From NCBI GenBank assembly GCA_023407175.1, contig JAEYMU010000017.1, forward strand, positions 62,001 to 126,000: 64,000 bases of DNA, read 5' to 3'. The position numbers and the translations under genes are program-made. Within the stretch, counting starts at the first letter, position 1. Each line of letters starts with the position of its first letter. The notes beneath the pieces were generated by a model, which did not search any database, was not told the origin of the DNA, and worked only from the letters and a program-made list of their open reading frames with translations. The stretch is from Bacillota bacterium (GTDB lineage Bacteria; Bacillota_A; Clostridia; Lachnospirales; Lachnospiraceae). Positions 1 to 8,107 of the stretch are shown here, piece after piece.

Positions 1-1
1 C

Positions 2-1282
2 ACGCTTTTAACCTCCGGAGGGAAGGAGATGCGCTTCGGACTGGTAACAAAGAATGAGGAAGGAAGCTATGACAGCGTATCCCTATACCGTACCAAGGAA
101 GACAAGGAGCCGTTTGCGGTCATTCCAAAGGGAGAGATGGTAACAGGCATTCTTGATACCGCAACTAAGAATGGAGTAACAAAACCCTGCTGCAGGTCTG
201 CCAAGCTGCTGGAATTAAGCCCGGATGGAAAGAAGCTGAGACTATGGATCAGCAATGCCCTGGATATCACGAACAATCAGCTCTGGCATCCGGTTTCCCT
301 GCACGAAAGGATTGTAAGCAGGGTCGGCCATATTCCTCCGGTCAGCTTAATCGGCGGAGAGGATTCCGAGCTGGTGGACCAAATTTTTGAGCCCTCCTGG
401 GATAACTACAGTCAATGGCAGGCGGACTGTCTCAATTATCTGTTAGATAAGGAAGGCTATGAGGTCATATTCAGCCATTTGCATAATGTGGACTGTGCAG
501 GACATCAGATCTGGCACCTTGGTAAGACACTGGAGCCCTGGAAATATACGGATGAGAAGATATATCAGGAGCTGATTGAGCGCTTCTACATTCAGACAGA
601 CCGTTATCTTGGGCGTTTCCTGCATTATCTGGATCAGAGCTATACCATTTTCATTGTTTCCGACCATGGACTTTTGGTAGGGGAGAATGTACCACCCATT
701 CTCGGTGAATATGCCGGAGTAAATACCAAGGTGATGGAGGAACTGGGGTATACTGTATTAAAGAAGGACAGCGAGGGGAATTCATTGGATGAAATCGACT
801 GGGAGAAAACCCGGGCGGTTCAAATACGGAGCAATTATATCTATATTAATCTAAAAGGAAGGGATACGTACGGCATCGTGAACCCCAAGGATAAATATGA
901 GCTGGAGGAGCAGCTTATCTCTGATTTATATAATTACCGGGATGAGTACACCGGCAAGCGAGTGGTCGGGATTGCCCTACGCAATAAGGACGCCGTGCTT
1001 CTTGGCACGAATGGACCGGAATGCGGAGATATCTTCTTTACGATAGAGGAGGGCTATAACCGGCTGCACGGAGATGGACTGACAACCGCCCAGGGGTACT
1101 TCGGCACCTCGGTTTCTCCGATATTTATCGCAGCAGGACAGGGAATTAAGAGTAATTATACAACAGAGCGGGTCATCCGCCAGGTAGATGTCGCTCCAAC
1201 CCTTGCCGTGCTTCTCGGAACAAGAATACCGGCCCAGTGCGAGGGTGCTCCGATCTATCAGATATTGTCGGAAGAGTTATAA
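2..1282 (+). CDS. Alkaline-phosphatase-superfamily (type I phosphodiesterase/nucleotide pyrophosphatase-like) protein, 5' truncated
   Basis: The reading frame is open to the window edge. The ATG at 29 lies directly on the GGAAGGAG run with no spacing, so it is probably internal and the true start lies upstream. The visible part carries the C-terminal half of the alkaline phosphatase metal site: a FSHLHNVDCAGH segment, then FIVSDHGL (SDHG), and the family-typical end APTLAVLLGTRIP. The N-terminal metal and nucleophile Thr/Ser segment is not in view. Such enzymes hydrolyse phosphodiester or phosphoglycan substrates; the substrate here is unknown. The gene ends about 50 bases before an iron-type promoter and is not obviously part of that module. 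Confidence 0.75.
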   Translation, partial: TLLTSGGKEMRFGLVTKNEEGSYDSVSLYRTKEDKEPFAVIPKGEMVTGILDTATKNGVTKPCCRSAKLLELSPDGKKLRLWISNALDITNNQLWHPVSLHERIVSRVGHIPPVSLIGGEDSELVDQIFEPSWDNYSQWQADCLNYLLDKEGYEVIFSHLHNVDCAGHQIWHLGKTLEPWKYTDEKIYQELIERFYIQTDRYLGRFLHYLDQSYTIFIVSDHGLLVGENVPPILGEYAGVNTKVMEELGYTVLKKDSEGNSLDEIDWEKTRAVQIRSNYIYINLKGRDTYGIVNPKDKYELEEQLISDLYNYRDEYTGKRVVGIALRNKDAVLLGTNGPECGDIFFTIEEGYNRLHGDGLTTAQGYFGTSVSPIFIAAGQGIKSNYTTERVIRQVDVAPTLAVLLGTRIPAQCEGAPIYQILSEEL

Positions 1283-1329
1283 GGGGCGGCAGTATTTGCT
1301 ATAGTTGATAAATATTCTCAAGAGTATTA

Positions 1330-1358
1330 TTGACAACTGACTGACGTTAGAATATACT
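1330..1358 (+). promoter_or_regulatory. Sigma-A promoter of the HD-GYP gene
   Basis: TTGACA at 1330-1335 and TATACT at 1353-1358 are separated by 17 bases. The same arrangement, with matching flanks (TTATTGACAACTGA and GAATATACTAAC), recurs at 2076-2104 in front of the feo operon. Transcription would start near 1365, so the ATG at 1376 would have almost no leader. Confidence 0.75.
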
Positions 1359-1371
1359 AACTTCATTAAGA

Positions 1372-1390
1372 ACAAATGAAAATCATTATC
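1372..1390 (+). promoter_or_regulatory. Putative Fur box upstream of the HD-GYP gene
   Basis: These 19 bases match the classical Fur consensus (GATAATGATAATCATTATC) at 15 of 19 positions by hand alignment and lie just downstream of the -10 element, where binding would block transcription. A sister site is at 2118-2136. A Fur-family gene lies in the same locus. Binding is inferred. Confidence 0.6.
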
Positions 1391-1420
1391 AACTATAGCG
1401 ACAGTACGGAGATTCAAAGG

Positions 1421-2053
1421 ATGATTAACAACATGGAAACGGATGTCCTCAAAAGAGAAATTGACTATCATGAGATTATCGAATGTATCGTAAGCGCCTT
1501 GGATGCAAAGGATACCTATACGGCCGGACATTCACAGAGGGTAAGCGATATGGCCCTAAAGGTATGTGAACTGATTGGCTTTAGCAGTAAGGATACGGAA
1601 AAAATCCATATTGCAGCGCATTTACATGATATAGGAAAGATTGGAGTACCGGATGCTATCCTGAATAAGTCAGGCCCTCTTACGCCTGAGGAATGGGAGG
1701 CTATTAAAAGGCATCCGGTTACGGGAGCGGAAATTTTAAGCAAATCCAGGCACTTGAACGAGCTTAAAGATATCGTGCTCCACCATCACGAAAGATACGA
1801 CGGGAGAGGATATCCTACGGGGCTTCGGGGAGAGGAAATACCGGTAGGAGCCAGAATTATTGCCATTTGTGATTCAATTGATGCAATGGCATCAAACCGG
1901 AGCTACCGGAAAGCCCATTCATTAGAATACTGCTATCAGGAGATAGAGAATAATCTGGGAAGTATGTACGACCCGATTCTCGGCGCCTATGTGCTTAAGC
2001 ATTGGGAAGAAATTGTCATAAGTACTTTCCGGGACAGGGAATCGCTTTATTGA
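1421..2053 (+). CDS. HD-GYP domain protein, probable cyclic-di-GMP phosphodiesterase
   Basis: The protein consists essentially of one HD-GYP domain. The HD metal pair is in HLHDIGK (residues 69-70 from this start), followed by KRHP, the HHHER segment and the signature GRGYPTGL. HD-GYP enzymes hydrolyse cyclic-di-GMP in the cytoplasm. No sensor domain or membrane segment is visible, so the partner or input is unknown. The ATG at 1376 is rejected because it lies inside the Fur-box-like sequence about ten bases from the expected transcription start; 1421 or 1433 are better, although the AAAGG before them is modest. Its promoter/operator is nearly a copy of the feo promoter, suggesting iron-dependent second-messenger turnover. 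Confidence 0.8.
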   Translation: MINNMETDVLKREIDYHEIIECIVSALDAKDTYTAGHSQRVSDMALKVCELIGFSSKDTEKIHIAAHLHDIGKIGVPDAILNKSGPLTPEEWEAIKRHPVTGAEILSKSRHLNELKDIVLHHHERYDGRGYPTGLRGEEIPVGARIIAICDSIDAMASNRSYRKAHSLEYCYQEIENNLGSMYDPILGAYVLKHWEEIVISTFRDRESLY

Positions 2054-2075
2054 TAAAAAAAATCAATAAAGGTTA

Positions 2076-2104
2076 TTGACAACTGATAATGGTTTGAATA
2101 TACT
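2076..2104 (+). promoter_or_regulatory. Sigma-A promoter of the feo operon
   Basis: TTGACA at 2076-2081 and TATACT at 2099-2104 have a 17-base spacer. It is nearly identical in elements and flanks to the promoter at 1330-1358 and is followed by a Fur-box-like sequence. Confidence 0.8.
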
Positions 2105-2117
2105 AACCTTAGGAGAT

Positions 2118-2136
2118 AAAAATGATAGTCATTATC
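2118..2136 (+). promoter_or_regulatory. Putative Fur box of the feo operon
   Basis: The core ATGATAGTCATTATC matches the Fur consensus at 16 of 19 positions and sits between the -10 element and the first feoA start. Iron-loaded Fur binding here would repress ferrous iron uptake. Confidence 0.7.
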
Positions 2137-2155
2137 AAATAATGAAAGGAAGATG

Positions 2156-2371
2156 ATGCAAATGCCTTTAACGATGGCTAAAATTGGTGAACGCAATCAG
2201 ATAAGAAAAATCGGCGGCAAGGAAGAAACCAGAAAATTTCTTGAGAATCTGGGCTTTGTAACGGGCGGCTTTGTTACAATTGTGTCTGAAATCGGCGGCA
2301 ATATGATTGTTAATGTCAAAGAATCCAGAGTGGCAATCGGGAAGGATATGGCTTCCAAAATTATAATATAA
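2156..2371 (+). CDS. feoA: FeoA-domain ferrous iron transport accessory protein (first copy)
   Basis: A small SH3-like FeoA protein of about 71 residues, with the typical EN-LGFVTGGFVTIV core and a GGNMIVNVKESRVAIG strand pattern. FeoA is a cytoplasmic partner needed for FeoB-dependent Fe(II) uptake. Candidate starts are 2153, 2156 and 2162; AAAGGAAG at 2145-2152 gives the best spacing to 2156. It is the first gene after the Fur-controlled promoter and is followed by a second feoA and feoB. Length is normal for the family. Confidence 0.85.
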   Translation: MQMPLTMAKIGERNQIRKIGGKEETRKFLENLGFVTGGFVTIVSEIGGNMIVNVKESRVAIGKDMASKIII

Positions 2372-2484
2372 AAAGTCCTGTAAAAATATATGCGGGCAGA
2401 GAGGTCGGCTGTGTGAGCACTGCAAGGATATTCGGTTATTCCTTGGAGCTATGCCATAGAGCCGATACAGAAATGGAGGAAAAT

Positions 2485-2706
2485 ATGAGAACGCTCAGGG
2501 AAATCAAATGTGGAGAGTCCGTCAGGGTATCAAAGCTGAATGGCATTGGTGCGGTAAAACGGCGTATTATGGATATGGGTATCACAAAGGGGACAGATAT
2601 CTATGTAAGGAAGGTAGCACCGCTGGGTGATCCGCTTGAGATAACGGTAAGAGGCTATGAGCTGTCACTGAGGAAGGCTGATGCTGAAATGATAGAAGTT
2701 GAGTAA
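2485..2706 (+). CDS. feoA: FeoA-domain ferrous iron transport accessory protein (second copy)
   Basis: 73 residues from the ATG at 2485, which has GGAGGA at 2475-2480; an upstream in-frame GTG at 2413 would add 24 non-FeoA residues and has no comparable ribosome binding site. The protein shows the FeoA pattern: RRIMDMGITKGTDIYV, then VAPLGDPLEITVRGYELSLRKADA, a textbook match to classical FeoA. Together with the first copy this gives a tandem feoA-feoA-feoB arrangement, common in Clostridia. It acts in the cytoplasm with FeoB. Confidence 0.92.
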   Translation: MRTLREIKCGESVRVSKLNGIGAVKRRIMDMGITKGTDIYVRKVAPLGDPLEITVRGYELSLRKADAEMIEVE

Positions 2707-2790
2707 TTATTTATGTCCATTGGTTAGTCGAAACTAATTAACGTAAGATATATAAAACATATTGAAATAAGAAAGAAACGGGGCGAAGAG

Positions 2791-4977
2791 ATGTCAATTA
2801 AAGTAGCACTTGCGGGTAATCCCAATAGCGGAAAAACCACACTGTTCAATGCTCTTACCGGTTCCAACCAGTTTGTTGGTAACTGGCCGGGAGTTACGGT
2901 TGAAAAAAAGGAAGGAAGGCTAAAGGGGCATAAGGATGTAATCATTATGGACCTTCCAGGAATTTATTCCCTGTCTCCCTATACATTAGAGGAGGTTGTG
3001 GCGCGTAATTACCTGATTAATGAGAGGCCGGATGCCATTCTTAATATCGTGGACGGTACAAATATTGAGAGAAACCTGTATCTTTCCACCCAGCTGATGG
3101 AGCTTGGAATACCGGTTATCATGGCGGTCAACATGATGGACGTCGTCGAGAAAAATGGTGACAGAATACATATCGATAAGCTAAGCAAGAGACTTGGCTG
3201 TGAAGTTGTATTGGTATCAGCGCTGAAGGGTACAGGTATCAAGGAGGCAGCCGAAAAGGCGGTAAAGCTTGCACAGAGTAAAAGCGCAACCCCTCCCGTA
3301 CATGAATTTGCATCGCAGGTGGAAGGTGTACTGGATCGCGTCATAGATAAGCTTAATGATCAGATACCGGAGGAGCAGAAGCGGTTTTTTGCCATAAAGC
3401 TGCTGGAGAAGGATACTAAAATTTCAGCACAGATGAAGCAGGTACCGGATGTATCTGCCGAAATAGAGCTGCTGGAGAAGGAAATGGATGATGATACGGA
3501 AAGTATCATCACCAATGAACGTTATATCTATATATCTTCCATTATCCATGAGTGCTATACAAAGAAGAGCAGAGATAAATTGAGCACCTCTGACCGGATT
3601 GACCGGGTTATTACGAACCGTTGGCTTGCATTACCGATTTTTATGGCGGTTATGGTTATCGTATATTATGTTTCTGTTACCACGGTTGGTACAATCGCCA
3701 CCGACTGGGCAAATGACGGTGTCTTTGGCGAGGGCTGGCATTTGTTCGGAATAGATGCCCTGTGGATACCGGGTATTCCGGTGCTTTTGGGAGATGCACT
3801 GAATGCAATCGGATGTGCCGACTGGCTTCAGGGATTAATTCTTGATGGAATTGTTGCCGGTGTCGGTGCGGTGCTCGGCTTCGTTCCCCAGATGCTCATT
3901 CTGTTCGCGTTTCTTGCCTTTCTTGAGGCTTGTGGCTATATGGCGCGAGTTGCATTTATCATGGACCGAATTTTCCGTAAGTTCGGCTTATCGGGAAAAT
4001 CCTTTATTCCCATGTTGATTGGAAGCGGCTGCGGAGTTCCGGGCATTATGGCCTCCCGAACCATTGAAAATGACAGGGACAGGAAAATGACCATTATGAC
4101 GACCACCTTTATCCCCTGTGGAGCAAAGCTCCCCATCATTGCCCTGATTGCAGGCGCAATCTTTGGCGGGGCCTGGTGGGTTTCTCCGAGTGCTTATTTT
4201 GTGGGAATTGCAGCAATTATCTGTTCGGGTATTATTCTTAAGAAAACCAGGTTGTTTGCCGGAGACCCTGCTCCCTTTGTTATGGAGCTTCCGGCCTATC
4301 ACATGCCGACGGTTATTAATATCCTTCGCAGTATGTGGGAACGTGGCTGGTCCTTTATTAAAAAGGCCGGAACAATTATCCTGCTCTCCACAATATTCGT
4401 ATGGTTTACACAGGGCTTTGGCTTTAGTAACGGCTCCTTTGGTATGGTAGAGGACATGAACGACAGTATTCTGGCGGCAATGGGAAGAGGTTTAGCCTTT
4501 CTGTTTATACCGCTTGGCTGGGGTGATTGGAAGTCAGCTGTGGCAGCTATCACCGGTCTTGTGGCAAAGGAAAATGTTGTTGGTACCTTCGGTATTCTCT
4601 ATGGCTTTGGAGAGGTTTCAGAGGACGGTGCAGAGTTCTGGGGCTCTCTGGCAGGCAGTATGACAGCGCTGGCGGCATATTCCTACCTGGTATTCAACCT
4701 GCTTTGCGCTCCCTGCTTTGCGGCAATGGGCGCAATCAAAAGGGAAATGAACAATACAAAATGGTTCTGGATAGCAATTGGCTATCAGACAGGACTGGCT
4801 TATGTTGTAGCTCTTTGTATCTATCAGATCGGTACCCTGATTACCACCGGTACCTTCCAGGTTGGAACTGTAGTAGCTTTCTTATTGGTAATTGGTTTCT
4901 TATATCTGTTATTCAGGCCCTATAAAGCTGATCGGACGAAAGCGATAAGGCTAAAGGGAGCAGTCGGGGCAAAGTAA
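2791..4977 (+). CDS. feoB: Ferrous iron transport protein B
   Basis: 728 residues, the usual length. The N-terminal G domain shows G1 GNPNSGKT (9-16), the NWPGVTVE switch region, G3 DLPG, and G4 NMMD, followed by the GDI helical domain. The C-terminal half carries two Gate segments with about eight to ten membrane helices and the conserved IPCGAKLP and CxxPC-like CAPCFA regions. It moves Fe(II) across the cytoplasmic membrane. RBS is GGGGCGAAGAG before ATG 2791. An inverted repeat TTAGT-N4-ACTAA lies in the gap before it (2724-2737); whether it is an extra metal-regulator site is unclear. It is co-transcribed with both feoA genes. Confidence 0.97.
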   Translation: MSIKVALAGNPNSGKTTLFNALTGSNQFVGNWPGVTVEKKEGRLKGHKDVIIMDLPGIYSLSPYTLEEVVARNYLINERPDAILNIVDGTNIERNLYLSTQLMELGIPVIMAVNMMDVVEKNGDRIHIDKLSKRLGCEVVLVSALKGTGIKEAAEKAVKLAQSKSATPPVHEFASQVEGVLDRVIDKLNDQIPEEQKRFFAIKLLEKDTKISAQMKQVPDVSAEIELLEKEMDDDTESIITNERYIYISSIIHECYTKKSRDKLSTSDRIDRVITNRWLALPIFMAVMVIVYYVSVTTVGTIATDWANDGVFGEGWHLFGIDALWIPGIPVLLGDALNAIGCADWLQGLILDGIVAGVGAVLGFVPQMLILFAFLAFLEACGYMARVAFIMDRIFRKFGLSGKSFIPMLIGSGCGVPGIMASRTIENDRDRKMTIMTTTFIPCGAKLPIIALIAGAIFGGAWWVSPSAYFVGIAAIICSGIILKKTRLFAGDPAPFVMELPAYHMPTVINILRSMWERGWSFIKKAGTIILLSTIFVWFTQGFGFSNGSFGMVEDMNDSILAAMGRGLAFLFIPLGWGDWKSAVAAITGLVAKENVVGTFGILYGFGEVSEDGAEFWGSLAGSMTALAAYSYLVFNLLCAPCFAAMGAIKREMNNTKWFWIAIGYQTGLAYVVALCIYQIGTLITTGTFQVGTVVAFLLVIGFLYLLFRPYKADRTKAIRLKGAVGAK

Positions 4978-5054
4978 GCCTGGGGCGACGGGGAAATATA
5001 TGGTCTGTTACCCGGATCGGCAAAGTGTCTATCGTATAGAAAGGAGCTTTCATT

Positions 5055-5198
5055 ATGGGTACAATCATCACAGGAATTGTAGTTTTAGCAATAGTTTCAT
5101 TAAGCATAGGCAGTATGGTAAAGAGTAAAAGAAGCGGTAAATCCCTCCAATGCGGAGAAGACTGTAAGCATTGCGGAGGAGGACATTGCTGTCATTAA
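5055..5198 (+). CDS. FeoB-associated Cys-rich membrane peptide (47 aa)
   Basis: A short gene of 47 codons with a good AAGGAG RBS at 5041-5046. The peptide has one N-terminal transmembrane helix (about residues 3-20), a basic stretch KSKRSGK and a Cys/His-rich tail: CGEDCKHC, GGGHCCH. This is the pattern of the FeoB-associated Cys-rich membrane protein family found immediately downstream of feoB in Firmicutes. The tail could bind iron or be a FeoC-like accessory; its function in the family is not firmly established. Its position between feoB and the fur-like gene fits. Confidence 0.88.
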   Translation: MGTIITGIVVLAIVSLSIGSMVKSKRSGKSLQCGEDCKHCGGGHCCH

Positions 5199-5247
5199 TA
5201 CAGGCAGAATTGGTAGCGAAATTTAATGTCCTAAAGGAGGTGTTGCA

Positions 5248-5781
5248 GTGCCTGGGAATTTGAAAAGCATGGAACGGAAAAAGCCTCATGATGCCAGAAG
5301 CTATCAAAGCTCGCGAATGCAAAAGGATATGATTATCGAAAAGCTTAAGGAAACTGGCTGTCGAATAACAAAGCAGCGGCTTAACATCATTGATATTATT
5401 CTGGAGCAGGAGTGCTCCTGCTGCAAGGAGATATATTTTAAGGCTTCACAGATTGACGACAGGATAGGAACTGCAACCGTATATCGGATGATCAACACCC
5501 TGGAGAAAATCGGGGCGATCAGCAGGAAAAACATGTACAAAATAGCATATCCCCAGGATTGTTCCATGCAGGAGGCTTGTACGGTGGTGCTGGATGATGA
5601 TACAGAGTACCATCTCTCGGCTGCAAAATGGAATGCTGTGATAAAAGCAGGGCTTACAGCCTACGGATATTGTAAAAATCAGAATGTTGTTTCCGTAACC
5701 ATTAAGGAATGTGAATGTGATAAGGAAAGCTGTGAGGAAGAAAAGAAGAACTGCAGGTATAAGATCAGCGGATGGCAGTAA
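5248..5781 (+). CDS. Fur-family metal-responsive transcriptional repressor
   Basis: GTG start with AAAGGAGG at 5233-5240. About 177 residues: a basic N-terminal tail, then a Fur winged helix (TGCRITKQRLNIIDII, then IGTATVYRMINTLEKIGAISR, the typical Fur recognition helix region). The C-terminal half lacks a classical HHHD metal motif but is Cys-rich (CSCC, CECDKESCEEEKKNC), so metal binding probably uses cysteines. As last gene of the feo operon it may close an autoregulatory loop through the two Fur-box-like sites upstream. Whether it senses iron or another metal or redox state cannot be told from sequence. Confidence 0.85.
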   Translation: MPGNLKSMERKKPHDARSYQSSRMQKDMIIEKLKETGCRITKQRLNIIDIILEQECSCCKEIYFKASQIDDRIGTATVYRMINTLEKIGAISRKNMYKIAYPQDCSMQEACTVVLDDDTEYHLSAAKWNAVIKAGLTAYGYCKNQNVVSVTIKECECDKESCEEEKKNCRYKISGWQ

Positions 5782-5842
5782 GTCTTTGGTGCCGCTTGTA
5801 TGCAAAACCGGCAAGGGGTAAGGAATAATGCTTCGTATTTAT

Positions 5843-5886
5843 GGAACAGATAAGCATGGTTTAACCGTGTAAATCTGTTCCTTTTT
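5843..5886 (+). terminator. Rho-independent terminator of the feo operon
   Basis: Perfect 9-base arms GGAACAGAT (5843-5851) and ATCTGTTCC (5873-5881) followed by TTTTT. The 21-base middle also contains a GGTT/AACC inner pairing. Confidence 0.85.
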
Positions 5887-5976
5887 ATATTTAACATAGT
5901 TTTTTCATGGATGAGATAGTGGATTTGACACAGGTTTGCTAAGTTTGAATTAAGAAAGAATGGAAGGAGGAGCTGT

Positions 5977-6825
5977 ATGCCATCTACCTATGCACATTAC
6001 CGGTTCGGCCAGGAGGTTTACCGGGCGCTTCCGGAAAATATACAAAAGGATATAAAGCCGCACCTTGATCTGTATCAGATTGGACTTCACGGCCCGGATA
6101 TCCTGTTTTATTATAAGCCCCTGTCCGTAAATAGGGTAAATCAGCTCGGGTTTTCCCTGCACGATAAACCGGCCCTCCGATTTTTTGAGCATGCCCAAGA
6201 TATCATATCGGAGCAGCAGAAAAGCGAGTCCTGCCTGGCCTATATTTACGGCTTCATCTGTCATTTTGCACTGGATAGTGAATGCCATGGCTACATCGAT
6301 GAGAAGATTGAAGAAAGTAAGATTACCCACACAGAGATTGAGGTGGAGTTTGACCGGGAGCTAATGTGTATGGACGGCTATGAGCCGATTACCCATTCCC
6401 TGACGGAACATATTCGGCCCTCCATAGAAAATGCCGGGAAAATAGCCGCATTTTTTGAAGGGGTTACACCGAAGGAGGTACAAAGGGCATTGGAATCCAT
6501 GATACGCTATAACCGGCTGCTGGTAGCGCCCCGCAGAATGAAGCGGTGGCTGATTTATGCCATGCTGGGACTGAGCGGTAATTATAAGGAGATGCACGGT
6601 CTGCTGGTAAATTACAAACCAAATCCCGGCTGCGCCGACAGCACGAAACGACTAAAGAAGCTCTATGACAATGCGGTATTTCTGGCAGTCAGGCTAATCA
6701 AGGAATATAGTGAGAGCATCTGGGGAGATAAGCCCTTGAACACAAGGTACCGGTTGACCTTTGGTTCGAAGGAACCGGAAATGGAAAGGGAAGGGGAACA
6801 TGAAAATAAGGCTTACACGGCTTGA
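5977..6825 (+). CDS. Zinc-dependent phospholipase C-like protein
   Basis: 282 residues. The N-terminus MPSTYAHYRFGQEV and the segments QIGLHGPDILFYY, YGFICHFALDSECHGYID and HTEIEVEFDRELM follow the bacterial zinc-dependent phospholipase C family (PF00882), whose His and Asp residues bind zinc. No signal peptide is visible, so this member is probably cytoplasmic and may not act on external lipids. RBS GGAAGGAGG precedes ATG 5977. A weak TTGACA at 5925-5930 may be its promoter. The next gene starts inside its 3' end, so the two are translationally coupled. Confidence 0.75.
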   Translation: MPSTYAHYRFGQEVYRALPENIQKDIKPHLDLYQIGLHGPDILFYYKPLSVNRVNQLGFSLHDKPALRFFEHAQDIISEQQKSESCLAYIYGFICHFALDSECHGYIDEKIEESKITHTEIEVEFDRELMCMDGYEPITHSLTEHIRPSIENAGKIAAFFEGVTPKEVQRALESMIRYNRLLVAPRRMKRWLIYAMLGLSGNYKEMHGLLVNYKPNPGCADSTKRLKKLYDNAVFLAVRLIKEYSESIWGDKPLNTRYRLTFGSKEPEMEREGEHENKAYTA

Positions 6826-8107
6826 GAAATATTGGATTATGTATGATGTGGGAAACTCTGCATTTACGCTGCTGATATCAACCATCATACCGATCTACTT
6901 TAATTATTTATCGCAGGAACAGAACCTTTCTCCTGTGAACTATCTGGCCTACTGGGGATATGCAGCCTCCTTTGTGACCCTGTTGGTGGCCCTGTCTGGG
7001 CCAGTACTGGGAACAATTGCAGATAATAAAGGCTTTAAAAAACCGATTTTTGCAGTCTCCCTTGCAATCGGAGCCTTAGGCTGCGCAGCACTTGGCATTG
7101 CAACACAGTGGATGGTATTCCTTGCAGTATTTATTATCGCAAAGATTGGATATTCCTTAAGCCTGATTTTCTATGATTCTATGCTGACGGACGTGACCAC
7201 GCGGGAACGGATGGATAATGTGTCGTCACAGGGCTATGCCTGGGGATATATCGGAAGCTGTATTCCATTTGTCGCCTGTCTTTTGCTGTTGCTTGGCTTT
7301 AGTCCAATTGATCTTAGCATGGAGCAGCTAATGGCCGTTGCTTTTGTAATCATTACCCTTTGGTGGGTGGGGATCTCCGTACCGCTGCTTCGCAGGTACA
7401 AACAGAATTATTTTATAGAAAGCAAGGAACATATTGTACGTAACAGTCTTGGACGGCTGTGGAATACCTTGAAGGGAATTCGAAAGGAAAAGAAGATCTT
7501 TGTATTTTTACTCGCATTTTTCTTTTATATTGACGGTGTTTATACGATTGTTGATATGGCTGCGGCTTATGGCAAGGCCCTTGGACTTGATGACATAAGC
7601 CTGCTGCTGGCACTTTTGGTTACGCAGCTTGTGGCTTTTCCCTGTTGTATTCTTTTTGGAAGGATGGCAGAAAAGGTTAGCTCGGAGAAGCTGATTACGA
7701 TCTGCATCGCAGCATATCTTGGAATTACCATTTTTGCCGTATTTATGAACTCTCAGCTGCATTTTTGGATTCTTGCCATCGTTGTAGGAATGTTCCAGGG
7801 AGGAATACAGGCCTTGTCCCGCTCTTATTTTGCTAAGATCATTCCAAGCAATAAATCCGGCGAATATTTTGGTTTGATGGATATCTGCGGCAAGGGAGCC
7901 TCCTTTCTGGGGACTACCTTAGTCAGCGTATTTTCACAATTAACAGGAAGCATCAATCAGGGTGTGGCAACCATATCCGTTCTATTTGTAATCGGTTTGA
8001 TCTTATTTCGAAAGGCCATCCTGCTTCAGAAGGGGGGAAAGCCTCCAGTTAAAAACCGGGCTGATGGAGCACAACTTTCACTTGATTTGAATCAGACGAT
8101 CTTATGA
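6800..8107 (+). CDS. MFS transporter of the UMF1 / Atg22-like type
   Basis: 435 residues from ATG 6800, which has GGAAGGGGA just upstream; it overlaps the preceding gene by 26 bases. About 12 hydrophobic segments are visible, with the family-typical beginning WIMYDVGNSAFTLLIST and the central stretch MFQGGIQALSRSYFAKIIP. UMF1 proteins are membrane effluxers of uncertain substrate. Coupling with the phospholipase C-like gene suggests a shared role, perhaps in lipid or amphiphile handling, but that is inference. The 3' end overlaps the convergent kinase gene by 16 bases. Confidence 0.88.
   Translation: MKIRLTRLEKYWIMYDVGNSAFTLLISTIIPIYFNYLSQEQNLSPVNYLAYWGYAASFVTLLVALSGPVLGTIADNKGFKKPIFAVSLAIGALGCAALGIATQWMVFLAVFIIAKIGYSLSLIFYDSMLTDVTTRERMDNVSSQGYAWGYIGSCIPFVACLLLLLGFSPIDLSMEQLMAVAFVIITLWWVGISVPLLRRYKQNYFIESKEHIVRNSLGRLWNTLKGIRKEKKIFVFLLAFFFYIDGVYTIVDMAAAYGKALGLDDISLLLALLVTQLVAFPCCILFGRMAEKVSSEKLITICIAAYLGITIFAVFMNSQLHFWILAIVVGMFQGGIQALSRSYFAKIIPSNKSGEYFGLMDICGKGASFLGTTLVSVFSQLTGSINQGVATISVLFVIGLILFRKAILLQKGGKPPVKNRADGAQLSLDLNQTIL

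Noticed and set aside
1376..1420. Earlier ATG for the HD-GYP gene
   Set aside because: It lies within the Fur-box-like sequence, about ten bases from the expected transcription start, with no RBS; the first residues do not belong to the HD-GYP domain.
2413..2484. N-terminal extension of the second FeoA
   Set aside because: It starts at GTG with no RBS and adds residues not seen in FeoA; GGAGGA at 2475-2480 marks 2485 as the start.
2724..2737. DtxR/MntR operator before feoB
   Set aside because: TTAGT-N4-ACTAA is an inverted repeat, but it is short and does not fit the full DtxR consensus; kept only as a remark in the feoB entry.
4148..4925. Plus-strand frames inside feoB (100 and 132 codons)
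   Set aside because: Out-of-frame shadows with Cys/Trp/Arg-rich compositions and no start signals.
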